Shown here one piece after another: positions 51,102-60,000 of a stretch of 60,000 nt of DNA. The position numbers were made by a program, and so were the translations under genes. Source of the DNA: Hydractinia symbiolongicarpus (lineage: Eukaryota; Cnidaria; Hydrozoa; Anthoathecata; Hydractiniidae). The notes under the pieces were generated by a model, which searched no databases, was not told the DNA's origin, and saw only the letters and a list, made by a program, of their open reading frames with translations. The DNA is taken from NCBI RefSeq assembly GCF_029227915.1, contig NC_079883.1:15316001-15376000 (forward strand). The letters are read 5' to 3'. Positions within the stretch are counted from its first letter, which is position 1; each line of letters starts with the position of its first letter.

Positions 51102-52353
51102 GTGTTTTTTGGGGGAGAGCAAAAATCCAACCAAGTGTAGTAAAAATGCAATCTGTTAATTGAAATATGTCAGTAATTTGGTTACAGTTTACATTTTTAG
51201 TGGGTAATTAGAGGGCATTTTGTACACTTGTCTGTTTTAGCGCGGAAGTTTTACGTAAACTTTAAATCTTGTGTGTGTGTTTTTGTTTTTTGTTTTATTT
51301 TGATTTGCTTTAAACTGAATTTCTTTTATCCTTTACTAATATAAACTCAAACGAAGTATTGGTTATATATTATTTGTGTATATAGTTTATATGATATACT
51401 TTACCATTTTGACGTTATTTTAAAAAGCCATGAAGAAAGTCTCTTGTGAGTGGCTGTGTACATAGTTAATAGAGTGATTATATAAGAATAATTGTTATTC
51501 GTGAAATATTTTAATGTTTTCATTGCTAATTTTCAAACTTTCTTGCAAAGCGGACGACGTTCTGCGCAGTCTCAATTGGTGCTGATCTCCTTAGAAATCC
51601 CGATAGTCATCTATAAATCAGATAATATCAGAAAAAGAATTTATAATGAAAATCCCATGTGGGAATCGAGTATTGACAATCATAAAGGAGTACACTGGTT
51701 TTAAACGCTCTGAGGTTTTAGACTAGGTACAATATGGAAAATTTCAGACTTTAAAATGTGTGGTATGCTTACGATATATTTATTGGAGAACAAATTAGAA
51801 ACTGAAGCGTTTCTGAGCTTAAAATTATTTGTCAAAATCAACGAATAAACAGCAACAAAACTTAGGGTGTAAATACAGTAGGCTAAGTTTAAGACAGAAA
51901 GTAGAGTTAAATCAGCCCTATTGTGCATAATAAAACAGAAGAGTGCCTAAATTTTTCGCTTATAAAAGGAACATGTATTTACAGAACTGCTTTCCACGAG
52001 ATTTTTTTTCTTTTAAATAAAACTTTAAAAATAATGATAAAATGTTAAAATGGGAGGTCGTCGTGAAGATTTGAATTAATTGAGCGTCAGAAACGATCAA
52101 CAGCAATTCTGTTTTACGAAGGTGTCGTAGTGTTACCATTTTCCGTCAGAGTCACAATTTTTGGCGTGGGACAAAAAACTTATTACTTAACACAGAGCCT
52201 TCAGATCTCTGTATACAAAACACTTGTCGTTTGTTATCGTTTATTTAAACAGTCAAAATCTTTCCCCGAGTCCTTTATCACAAAGCGGCATTTCATAAAA
52301 GTCGCGATGTCCTGTGAAGGAAGTTGTTTTAGCACATTCTTTATTAATTTTAG
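51102..52353. other. 3' UTR of exon D and spacer
   Basis: Probable 3' UTR, with AATAAA at 51844-51849. Open frames at 51492-51704 and 52130-52360 show no domain and are probably chance, though the second overlaps the acceptor of module E. Confidence 0.4.
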
Positions 52354-54728
52354 AGGGTAGCCTCTCGCCACAGATCACATGCATACCATCACTTGAAGAA
52401 GCGCTGGTTACAATTAAAGAACACGAATTGGCAAACTCTCTTAAGTTCAGCGTTCATTCGGTAACGAAGGACTTCGGCGTTACTGGTACTTCTTTAAATT
52501 TTCATTTTTAAAGAGAAAAAGTACTTACGATAGGTAATTTTCACACGTACTGATTTCGTTATCGCGCGAAATATAGTACACAGATTACATGCAAACTCTT
52601 TGTGCGAAAATATAGTACAGTGGACTCTTTATAACTCGAACAGCCACGGGGAATCGGAAACCGTTCGAGTTATAGGGAGGTTCGGGTGGGAGTTTTTCCA
52701 AGTTTTTGTATAAATTTTGTACAAATGGCCAATTAAGCGTGATTTTTGTCCCTTATATGGAATGTGGACGAATTCTTTCTTTGTACAGGATAAAATGTCT
52801 TAAGGCTAAAAACGGACTAAAAAAATACAAAATATTTCAACGATTTATTCTTGGGAAGAAAAGAAATCAGAAATTAGAGTTTGTTTTCTTGTATGAAGGA
52901 CACGTGTAGGTATGAAACATTCGAATCAGTTAAGAGTCTATTTACGTTTACAGAGCCAAAACAATGCAAAAAAACTGCTTGTGTCATAAAGTTCTAGATA
53001 CATGTTGCGACGTTCGAGTTATAGAGAGGAAATACCCGAAGAGACTGAAAAAAAAGTTCGAGTTAAGGAGAGATTCGAGTTATAAAAGTTCGAGTTAAGG
53101 AGAGATTCGAGTTATAAGAGTTTGAGTAATAGAGAGTTTTTTATGAGAATTTATTAGGAAACTGCCACCGTGCCAGCGAAATCGTTTGATTTAATTCGGG
53201 TTATAGGGGTTCGAGTTATAGATAGTCCACTGTACTACAGTTTACATAAAAGAAACCCATCTATTTTTTTGTTTAAAACCATGAATTTTACCATTTTATC
53301 CTTGTCATTTGTAAAACTTAAATCTGCACCGGAATTAATACGCACGAAATATATATTTTATTTCTGCGCGAAAAATAATGGGAGAAGCAATTTTTACGAT
53401 TTATTTCTTTTTCAGACTTTTGTCGGATTTTTTCTTTATTTCGCGGTAAGAAATTTTTGCGAATCAAGTGTTTACAAACTATAATAACCTCACATTTATG
53501 CCATTTGTTATGACTCTTTCCATCTATCCGCTTAAATTTCCATTTAATTTTTAAGGAAAATATCAAAGTTTGGCGAATAAAGAAGTTTCTAATTTTGTTT
53601 CACGAGAATTTTTTTTTCGCGAATCCAAGGATATTTTTTTTCACATTTCGAATAAATATCATTTCCGTGGATAATTGTAGCTGCTGACCGCGTTGATTAT
53701 CTCACCCTGAAACTACGGTGTCAAATTATCCATTTGACAGTATACATGCAGATAGTTCTCTAACGCGCCAACAAAGAATAAAATAAATTGCTTAATATCC
53801 GGGTATTCCATAACATTTAAAAAAAAAATCAATTGTCATGCTTCACAGCCATTTCCAATGATGTTTACTCGAATTTTCGTGTAAAATTTACATGTACGAA
53901 TTGGAAACCCGTGCATTGTTAGGTTGATAAATATTTCTTCGTGTTTCGTAACAAATAAAATATACTCGTAATATATATCTTTTTCGCTTTGTTCTTGATA
54001 TTAAAAAATCGAAAAAAGACCTTGATTCAAAAAGTTCGCGCAATGTGTCGCAAAAAATATTGTTCCATTTTACAAAAGGTGAGGATGTAAATCTAATCTA
54101 TGTTTTATTCGAAATTCAGATTTTACAAAGAACGCTCACAAGGTTTACTGGTCTGATGGGATTGTAGCATTTTCAGGAGTACCTTTTTTTTTGGTGGGAT
54201 GTAAAGTTTTGGTTTGCCAGTTTGGAAGAGATCGTAACGGCGGGATAAAACAGAGAAGCAAATTAAACAAAGCTTCTTTGGTAACATATTTACAAATTCT
54301 TTGTCATCTTTTCCTTACTCTTCATTTTCTTCCTGATTGAATTTTTTGTAAGACATTTCATGTGCTACGTTTTCATAGCATTATCTTGGCTACAGTAGTA
54401 AAACTAGGCGTGAACAATCGAGCAAAAAATGCGACTGCTCTGCTCAAGTACAGATAAAAGAAATTATACAATTTCCTGAAGACAAGGTGAGTTTAACTTA
54501 AAAAGGAGTCAACATACAGTCGCATGCGCAACGATAATTAATTTTGAATAACACTTAGCTGATATCCCCGTCTTGTAGGTCTTCACAGATACCACTCATA
54601 ATCGAAGAAAGATGTCATCAAAGTTGCGCGACGCTCTTAAAAAATACGCATGCGACGTTAAATTCAACCGGCAGTTTATCGTCATTATACCCAACGTGGG
54701 AACCCATCGTGGACATTCACCGCCCAAG
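52354..54728 (+). CDS. Alternative 3' module E: CaRF/ALS2CR8-like DNA-binding domain, four or more exons
   Basis: Exons 52354-52485, 54120-54280, 54379-54486 and 54579-54728 with GT/AG ends and matching phases. The first acceptor (TTATTAATTTTAG) again accepts phase 1 from the shared exon. Translation: PSLEEALVTIKEHELANSLK, FSVHSVTKDFGVTG, YWSDGIVAFSGVPFFLVGCK, LVCQFGRDRNGGIKQRSK, then CDCSAQVQIKEIIQFPEDK and THNRRKMSSKLRDALKKY. GVPF...VGCKVL.CQFGRDRN and the Cys-x-Cys basic part match what I know of the calcium-responsive transcription factor family. A possible last exon at 54909-54929 (six codons and TGA, phase 0) would end it, but is weak. It could instead be the 3' part of a separate gene. 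Confidence 0.65.
52618..53232. mobile_element. 615 bp pogo-type MITE flanked by TA
   Basis: Ends CAGTGGACTCTTTATAACTC and, reversed, CAGTGGACTATCTATAACTC, flanked by TA on both sides (52616-52617, 53233-53234). The interior has repeated TTCGAGTTATA/TTCGAGTTAAGGAGAGA units, mostly near 53000-53130. TA duplication and CAGT ends suggest the Tc1/mariner-pogo group. It sits in the module E intron. Confidence 0.75.
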
Positions 54729-56740
54729 GTATTTCTTAACATTTTGCTGACTAAGTTTTTTTGATGATTTTTCATGACAAATCATCATGACAAAAAAAAT
54801 TATGTTTTACTTTACTCTAAAATAACACTCATTTCTAAATTCCCACTTAAAGTTAAATTCCGCTCTTCGCTATATAAGAACTTAGGCCAGCTTATTTTTG
54901 CATCCTAGTCCCTTGAGTTTGTTGCCTGATTTAAACAAAGTTTCTTCGCCGCCTGCCCCAATGTCAAAAAGGCAAGAACCCCTGGAGAGGAGATTGTATG
55001 TTTTGCAATTTTGTAGTCTCGAATGTCTTTTTTTTGTTTAAGTATGCCCAGTTTTCACGTTTTTTTTTAGGTTGTTGCGAAAATTCTTTAATGTTCAAAG
55101 CCGGTCAACTGCAAACTTGTCGGGTTCGTTATTTTGCAACCTAGTGCCCAGATTACGTTAGTAGTTTGATTATTTTGCATTATACCTTGACGAAAGAGTT
55201 CTATTTCGGTTGGCGGCATAATGCTTGAAATGGTTTCCGTTTTTTATTTTAAGGAGGATAGCTACAAATAAGTACCAAAAAGAAATTTTTTGGTTAATAT
55301 TTTGTAATGTTATTTATAAATTTTTTATTGTAGCTAATTTATTGATTATTCCACTTTTTTTTTCAAAAATCATCACGGCACTACACGGCGTTTTGGACTA
55401 AATTTGGCGTTTAAAAAGAAACTTTAGTCCCCTTACTTCATTAAGTACAAATTAAAAAAGATAATTAATTATAAACCTATGACGCTATAGAAATTGCTTT
55501 GTTTTTACAGTTTTCTTAAGCGAAATATTTAGGCCTGAGACCTGATGTCAATTATACCGCGCCTTTTGATTGGTTAAGGCGTGAGTATACAAAAAAGGGT
55601 GTGATATTTTAAAATGCTTTTAATTCACCAAAACTTTATTTGATATATTAATGTATATATTTTTAGAAAGCCTATATGATTACCTATATAATCCTATAAA
55701 AATTATTAAGAAAAAATAAAGTTTGAAGGTTTAATAGACACGAAAAAAAAAATGACCCTCTCCTACAAATGCGATCTGTTTTACAAAACTACTAATTTCT
55801 CAAGTTTGCTGCTTGCTTTTTTTGTTATCACAAGACATTGATCTAAAAACGATTATTTATTTTTTTCTTAATGTTTTTTACTTATGGAGTTATTTAGTAT
55901 TAAATTTTTTTCCACAAAGTTTTGTTGTCAGAAAACTCATCATAACTCGCGTTTTGCTCATTCTCAAGAAATAAAAAAAACTTTTTTAGATCAAAAATCC
56001 TCTCACGCAAGCACGATCTCCACCCCATATCCTTTATAGTTTTGTAAAAGAGATTTAAAACGTAAGTGATACTCTCTTAAAAATTTAACACTGTGAAAAA
56101 GAGCTTTTAAGTTTCTCACAGAAAACTTATACTTCTGCATAATAATTGATCACTATGGTAACGACCATTTTGTTAACAGGTTTTTTCTCATCTTCTGTTT
56201 ATGCCGCACATGTTAGCTTAATTCGCAATACACCTTTACGATAATTCAATTGTACATGCGTTCCTGCGGCTCTCCATCGTTTTACAATATTGAAAAAAGG
56301 AGGTAAAAATCTTGTTTTTATGAGAGTTTGTTAGAGACGAAAGCGTGTTTTCTCCAGTGTTTTAACTTCCGAACGATAAAGTTTGTTATCATGAGATGGC
56401 GCCAAATTTGAATAAATATACAGACCGGAAACCTTCAATGACAAATCGAACGTGCAATATGGTGGCTTCATCTTTCTTCCTTGGTTTTTTACTTTCTTTA
56501 TCTTTACTCGCTATTTTATTGGCAAGTTAAGTAGTACAAAATAATAAAAATATGTTCTTTACATGTTGTTCAACATTTTCGCCATTTTGATCTTCAACTT
56601 TGTGTATATTGACCCCGTGACCATCACAATAAAGACAATTATATTCCATTGTTTTTTAATGTAGCCACCCGTTTGACAAATGCGTAAAAATACTCAATTA
56701 TAAATAATTCAGCACTCACAAAATTGTAAACAAAATGATG
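54729..56740. other. Repeat-poor spacer after module E
   Basis: AT-rich. Apart from the weak terminal-exon candidate at 54909-54929, I see no coding signal on either strand. Confidence 0.4.
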
Positions 56741-56750
56741 TATGGTTTAT

Positions 56751-57022
56751 AGTTATAGTTTATGGAGCAAGCGAGCAAGCCAATCAGTCTGTTCTTTAAA
56801 ATCAACACTTATCATAAACTTTTATTCAGCAGCCGTGCCGCAGCGCAGTTCGCCTCTTCTTTTCCTGGCCTTATATCCTGTTTTATGCTCCGTTATTGTC
56901 ATTGAAATGAAAAATTGAGCTAGTTATCAACTTTAAACTTTCCACTTCTGAAAGTTTGTGATGACAGTGTTGATTTTGAAGGCCAGACTGATTGGCTTGC
57001 TCGCCGGCTCCATAAACTATAA
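56751..57022. repeat. 272 bp MITE with about 56 bp terminal inverted repeats
   Basis: TATAGTTTATGGAGCAAGCG followed by AGCAAGCCAATCAGTCTG and AAAATCAACACT at the left is mirrored at the right (AGTGTTGATTTTGAAGGCCA to GGCTCCATAAACTATA) with few mismatches. Non-coding. Confidence 0.75.
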
Positions 57023-57127
57023 GTATATATACGGGTTAGCAAAAGTGTATGCCAAAAAATACACCTCAAGTATTTTGAGTGTTCTTTTGTGTGTTACTGG
57101 TTAAATTCTTATAAAATTTGTCATTTT

Positions 57128-57205
57128 ACAGGTGCTATCAATAGCACACCTAACCCATTTTGTGTGTGTGGAGGTGTAGCGTGCTATTGCACGCCTCTAC
57201 CTAAA
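57128..57205. repeat. Short repeat with TGCACGCCTCTACC-type end
   Basis: CAGGTGCTATCAATAGCACA at the left and GCGTGCTATTGCACGCCTCT at the right are short palindromes resembling the ends of the 11013-11966 family, spaced by only about 35 bp. Confidence 0.45.
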
Positions 57206-57389
57206 AGGCCTGAATGACCCGTCCATATAGGAAAGAAAATTAGAAACTATATGATCATGTGCTCTGCAAACTCTTAAGAAGATACAAGGGTTTAAAATTT
57301 TTCCTGACATCAGTAAAAAACAGCCAATGTACACAAAACTTTATCCAGAATTTGTTTACCTATTGCATCTATGTATAGCGTGAAGCTCT

Positions 57390-57620
57390 GTTCAAGAAAA
57401 TGTCTCGGATCATGCACTTTTGACAAACGGTTAATGAGATATAGATACAGGTTTCAAAATTTTGCTGACGTCAGCAAAGTTCTTCTCCAAAGAACAAAAA
57501 AATTTGTATACTCGTTGCCTTCATCGTAAAAATCTGAAAACACTGATCAAGAAAATGAATAGACTTGTGATGACGTCATCAACGTTTTGATTCCGAAATG
57601 GGTTGAGGGACCACGGTTCA
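57390..57620 (-). repeat. Fragment related to the foldback-element units
   Basis: The minus strand matches 10665-10930 in order: TTTTCTTGATCAG, ACGATGAAGGCAAC, GCTGACGTCAGCAAAATTTT, TTTGTCAAAAGT. A partial copy of the repeat that makes up the inner arms of 10379-12577. Confidence 0.6.
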
Positions 57621-57689
57621 GTTTTTTGAGGGTTTCAAAAATAATATTCACTTTGCTGCGCACAGACGGAGACAACTTTTGTATTATCT

Positions 57690-57819
57690 ATTATCTATAT
57701 TATGATACCCGTATATGTCTGTCTGTCACGCAAAATGGTAACAGCAGTAGCGAGACACACAATATGCATTAATAAACAACGATGAACCCGTGGATGTATT
57801 CACGGGCTACCGACTAGTT
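57690..57819 (+). repeat. Short non-autonomous Helitron-like repeat, copy 2
   Basis: TCTATATTATGATACCCGTA start, GTCACGCAAAATGG and GCAGTAGCGAGACACAC inside, CCCGTGGATGTATTCACGGG hairpin, then CTACCGACTAG. Same order as 14281-14414. Confidence 0.5.
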
Positions 57820-57839
57820 ATATAGATTAGGTCTTCCTT

Positions 57840-58757
57840 AAAAACTTATTCGTTTACCATTTTCTGAAAAACCTACACATTTTTTTGCAGACTACAAAAC
57901 GTTTGATGCAATATTTTTCAACATTCTGTTTATATTTCCAGTATTTCACTGATTCACGACCCAAAGGGTTAAACTGTACTTACTCAAATTAATTTTCTCT
58001 AAAGTTAGAAGTATAAATAAAAATGTTGCAAGCAAATCTTTCAACAAATGAATAACAAAAACAACAGAGCACCCCGCAATAACACACTTTAAGCAGGTGC
58101 CATATTTGTTTATAATGCTCAGTATTAATTGACTGTATTTATGCTCACGTGCTTCAACTTAGTAAAGATGGTGCCAATTTTTGGTGTGACTGTTGTGTAG
58201 CGGTCAGCTGCAAAAACATTAGTCTATTTTAAAAACAAGTTAAAGTTTTATAAAAGATAAAGTAACAATTTAACTGACAACATCTTCTGATGATAGCATC
58301 AGTCCATAACTAAATATATTAAGCTCTAGCTTATCCCTCGCCCCAGTTTATTGCTTTCTCATTGGTCTAGAAATATTTGCCACAAAAGCTCTGGTGCTAA
58401 TTTGCGATAAGCATGTGCTCTAATTGGAGTTAATTTTTTAACACATAATGAAAACATCCAGCTAAATATAAGTTTATTTTGATATTTTAATGTCAGCCGG
58501 TGCAACGCTTACATTATGCATGCCCCAAAGCTGCAATAAAATTATGAGTCGGAAAACGACAAACGAACATGGCCCACAAGGGTCACAGTGCGAGAATTTT
58601 TTATACACTGCGCGAGAATTCTAAAATGTGCGAGAATTTTCTGCTACACTGCGCGAGAAATCTAACTGTTGTGCGCAAGAATTTCGAAACTGTGCGCGAG
58701 AATTTATATTTGTGTTAGAAAGTTTCTTATGAAAATCAAATTTATGCTATTTTACAG
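57840..58757. promoter_or_regulatory. Upstream region of the HECT gene
   Basis: AT-rich sequence followed by a tandem repeat (58585-58710) that ends about 50 bp before the acceptor-like TTTTACAG at 58757. No core promoter identified. If 58758 is a true acceptor, the promoter lies further left or in an unrecognised first exon. Confidence 0.35.
58585..58710. repeat. Degenerate minisatellite of CACTGCGCGAGAATTT units
   Basis: Six units of about 20 bp: CAGTGCGAGAATTTT, CACTGCGCGAGAATTCTA, ATGTGCGAGAATTTTCT, CACTGCGCGAGAAATCTA, GTTGTGCGCAAGAATTTC and ACTGTGCGCGAGAATTTA. Each holds a GC-rich core in AT-rich DNA. Confidence 0.75.
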
Positions 58758-60000
58758 ACCTTGGTCTGAAGTTTATCTGCAGTATCCTGGAACCGAGGTT
58801 GAACTCCACCACAGCGCCTCCCATACCATTTATGGAGGATTTATTTAGGTATCTCGGGGTGAGAGCAAAGTTGTTCTGTTTGTTTTCCAAATTCAAAATG
58901 GATTCTGTACTCAGACGTTTAGTGAGGGAAGAAGTTAAGGAAGAAGTCAGGAAAGAGGTGAAAGAAGAAATTGAAAGAAGTATTTTGTCAAAACAAGACC
59001 AAGACCAAGCTTGTAATGGAGAATCCAGTGATATCAAGAACGAACAGAAGAGACATGGAAACATCACTACCAGATTGAACACTTTGTTGACAAAGATAAC
59101 CAAAAAAAGTGTTCGTGCTGCTGGCAATGCTTCAACAAATAAAAAGGATATTAGAATCCAAGTAAGGTGGATGAGAGAGGTTGGAGGAAATTGGATAAAT
59201 GTGAAACAAGCAGAGGGAGGAGGAAGCCGTTTCATTGCTTTAAATCAGGAGAATCAAACTTTCGAGCATTTATTGACCAAAAGTCTGGATGTTTATTTTG
59301 GTGTGTGTGGAAAGAACTGTTTCAATGAAGACCGACTAGAAGTGACTGCAAAACTGGAAGATGTTACCGGTACTACAGTCAACTTACGGGACAGTATTCC
59401 AGATTATCTTAAAGAAAGGGGTTTGTTTCCATCAAAAACATGGTTTGTTTTGAGAACTAGTTTAAATGATAATGGTCCAGAGGTTGAAAATTATTTTGAT
59501 TATGATTACAATGATGATTGTAAAATTTGTGACACATGCTCGGGCACTTACTTCAGGTTTTGCATCAGATGTAAGCAAGATAAGGAGTTTGAACAGTCAT
59601 TGCAGAAAGATAGTCAAAAGAATTCATTTTACTCTGAAGGTGGATCAACATCCGAAGAACCATCCAATGAAAATATTACTGACAGATCTATCGAAAATTT
59701 GCGAGAACAACGTATTAAAGCTTTATCTAGTAATTCACCAAAATTAAACTTGGAGAAAGAGTTGAATGTTTTGTCAGCGAAGTTCATGAAAAAAAGTAAA
59801 GTAACTTTTAATATCAGAAGAGGATGTGTATTTAATGATATTATGCAAAAAATGGAGGTGTTTTTTTCAGATGCTGAATTGTCTCCTTTCAAGGTAGAAT
59901 TCACCAGTATGGGTGGTAAGGAAGCTGGTGTAGACACAGGTGGTCCTACTCGTGAGTTAATATCGCTATTTTATCAAAGCACAATTGGTAAACTTACATA
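58758..60000 (+). CDS. HECT-domain E3 ubiquitin ligase (G2E3-like), 5' part only
   Basis: An open frame runs from an acceptor-like TTTTACAG (58757) through the right edge. Likely start ATG at 58832 (MEDLFRYLGVRAKLFC), with a second Met at 58898 (MDSVLRRLVREEVKEEV); either could be used. A charged helix (REEVKEEVRKEVKEEIERS) comes first, then a basic stretch. An uncharacterised domain follows (IRIQVRWMREVGGNWINVKQ to SKTWFVLRTSLN), then a Cys cluster (CKICDTCSGTYFRFCIRC), a linker, and the start of HECT (VTFNIRRGCVFNDIMQKM, FTSMGGKEAGVDTGGPTREL). HECT enzymes pass ubiquitin through a C-terminal Cys, which lies beyond the window. The GVD.GGP.RE motif is the main family evidence. No stop in the visible part. 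Confidence 0.85.

Noticed and set aside
54379-54400. Acceptors CTACAG and CAGTAG at 54392-54400 for the third exon of module E
   Set aside because: They would need a phase-2 donor that is not present. The AG at 54378 fits the phase-0 donor at 54281.
58747-59235. 162-codon minus-strand frame
   Set aside because: It lies antisense to the HECT gene, whose plus-strand frame is open throughout and has recognisable motifs.

Overview
This is a eukaryotic (animal) genome window. It is AT-rich, with short exons, GT-AG introns and many small transposable elements. The gene content fits an early-branching animal, and a cnidarian, perhaps a hydrozoan, is my best guess: a three-module-type EML5/6 protein, an ACF1 with two PHD fingers, HECT ligases of the G2E3 style, and introns full of Penelope-like elements, tRNA-derived SINEs and MITEs. 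The species assignment is inference; no sequence search was run.

Layout. (1) 1-16.6 kb, minus strand: the first 14 coding exons of an EML5/EML6-type microtubule-associated WD40 protein. The gene continues off the left edge. Its introns hold two Penelope-like retroelement fragments on either side of one exon, and a 2.2 kb foldback element with another element nested in it. (2) 17.4-35.9 kb, minus strand: a complete 20-exon ACF1/BAZ1A gene. The exon lengths I assigned sum to 4776 nt, exactly 1591 codons plus a stop. Domain order is WAC, DDT, WHIM motifs, PHD, acidic tract, PHD, bromodomain. (3) 35.9-39.9 kb: a divergent intergenic region with a LINE tail, a MITE and SINE copies. (4) 39.9-54.7+ kb, plus strand: a locus in which seven shared exons (a coiled-coil N-terminus of about 189 residues) are followed by at least five possible 3' modules. 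All five acceptors lie in the same phase. Four modules are single terminal exons carrying different C2H2 zinc-finger arrays (5, 6, 3 and 5 fingers). The fifth is a multi-exon module resembling the calcium-responsive transcription factor (CaRF/ALS2CR8) DNA-binding domain. (5) 54.7-58.7 kb: repeat-rich spacer. (6) 58.8-60 kb, plus strand: the 5' part of a HECT-type E3 ubiquitin ligase running off the right edge.

The most notable system is region 4. It looks like a lola/mod(mdg4)-style transcription-factor locus, with one constant N-terminus joined by alternative splicing to interchangeable DNA-binding ends, but with a coiled coil in place of a BTB domain and with one end from an unrelated DNA-binding family. 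RNA evidence for the alternative joins is not available here. The compatible splice sites and unbroken frames are what the sequence shows.

EML acts on microtubules, ACF1 is the large subunit of ISWI chromatin remodellers, the zinc-finger locus encodes likely transcription factors, and the HECT protein is a ubiquitin ligase. They are ordinary neighbours and not an operon-like unit.
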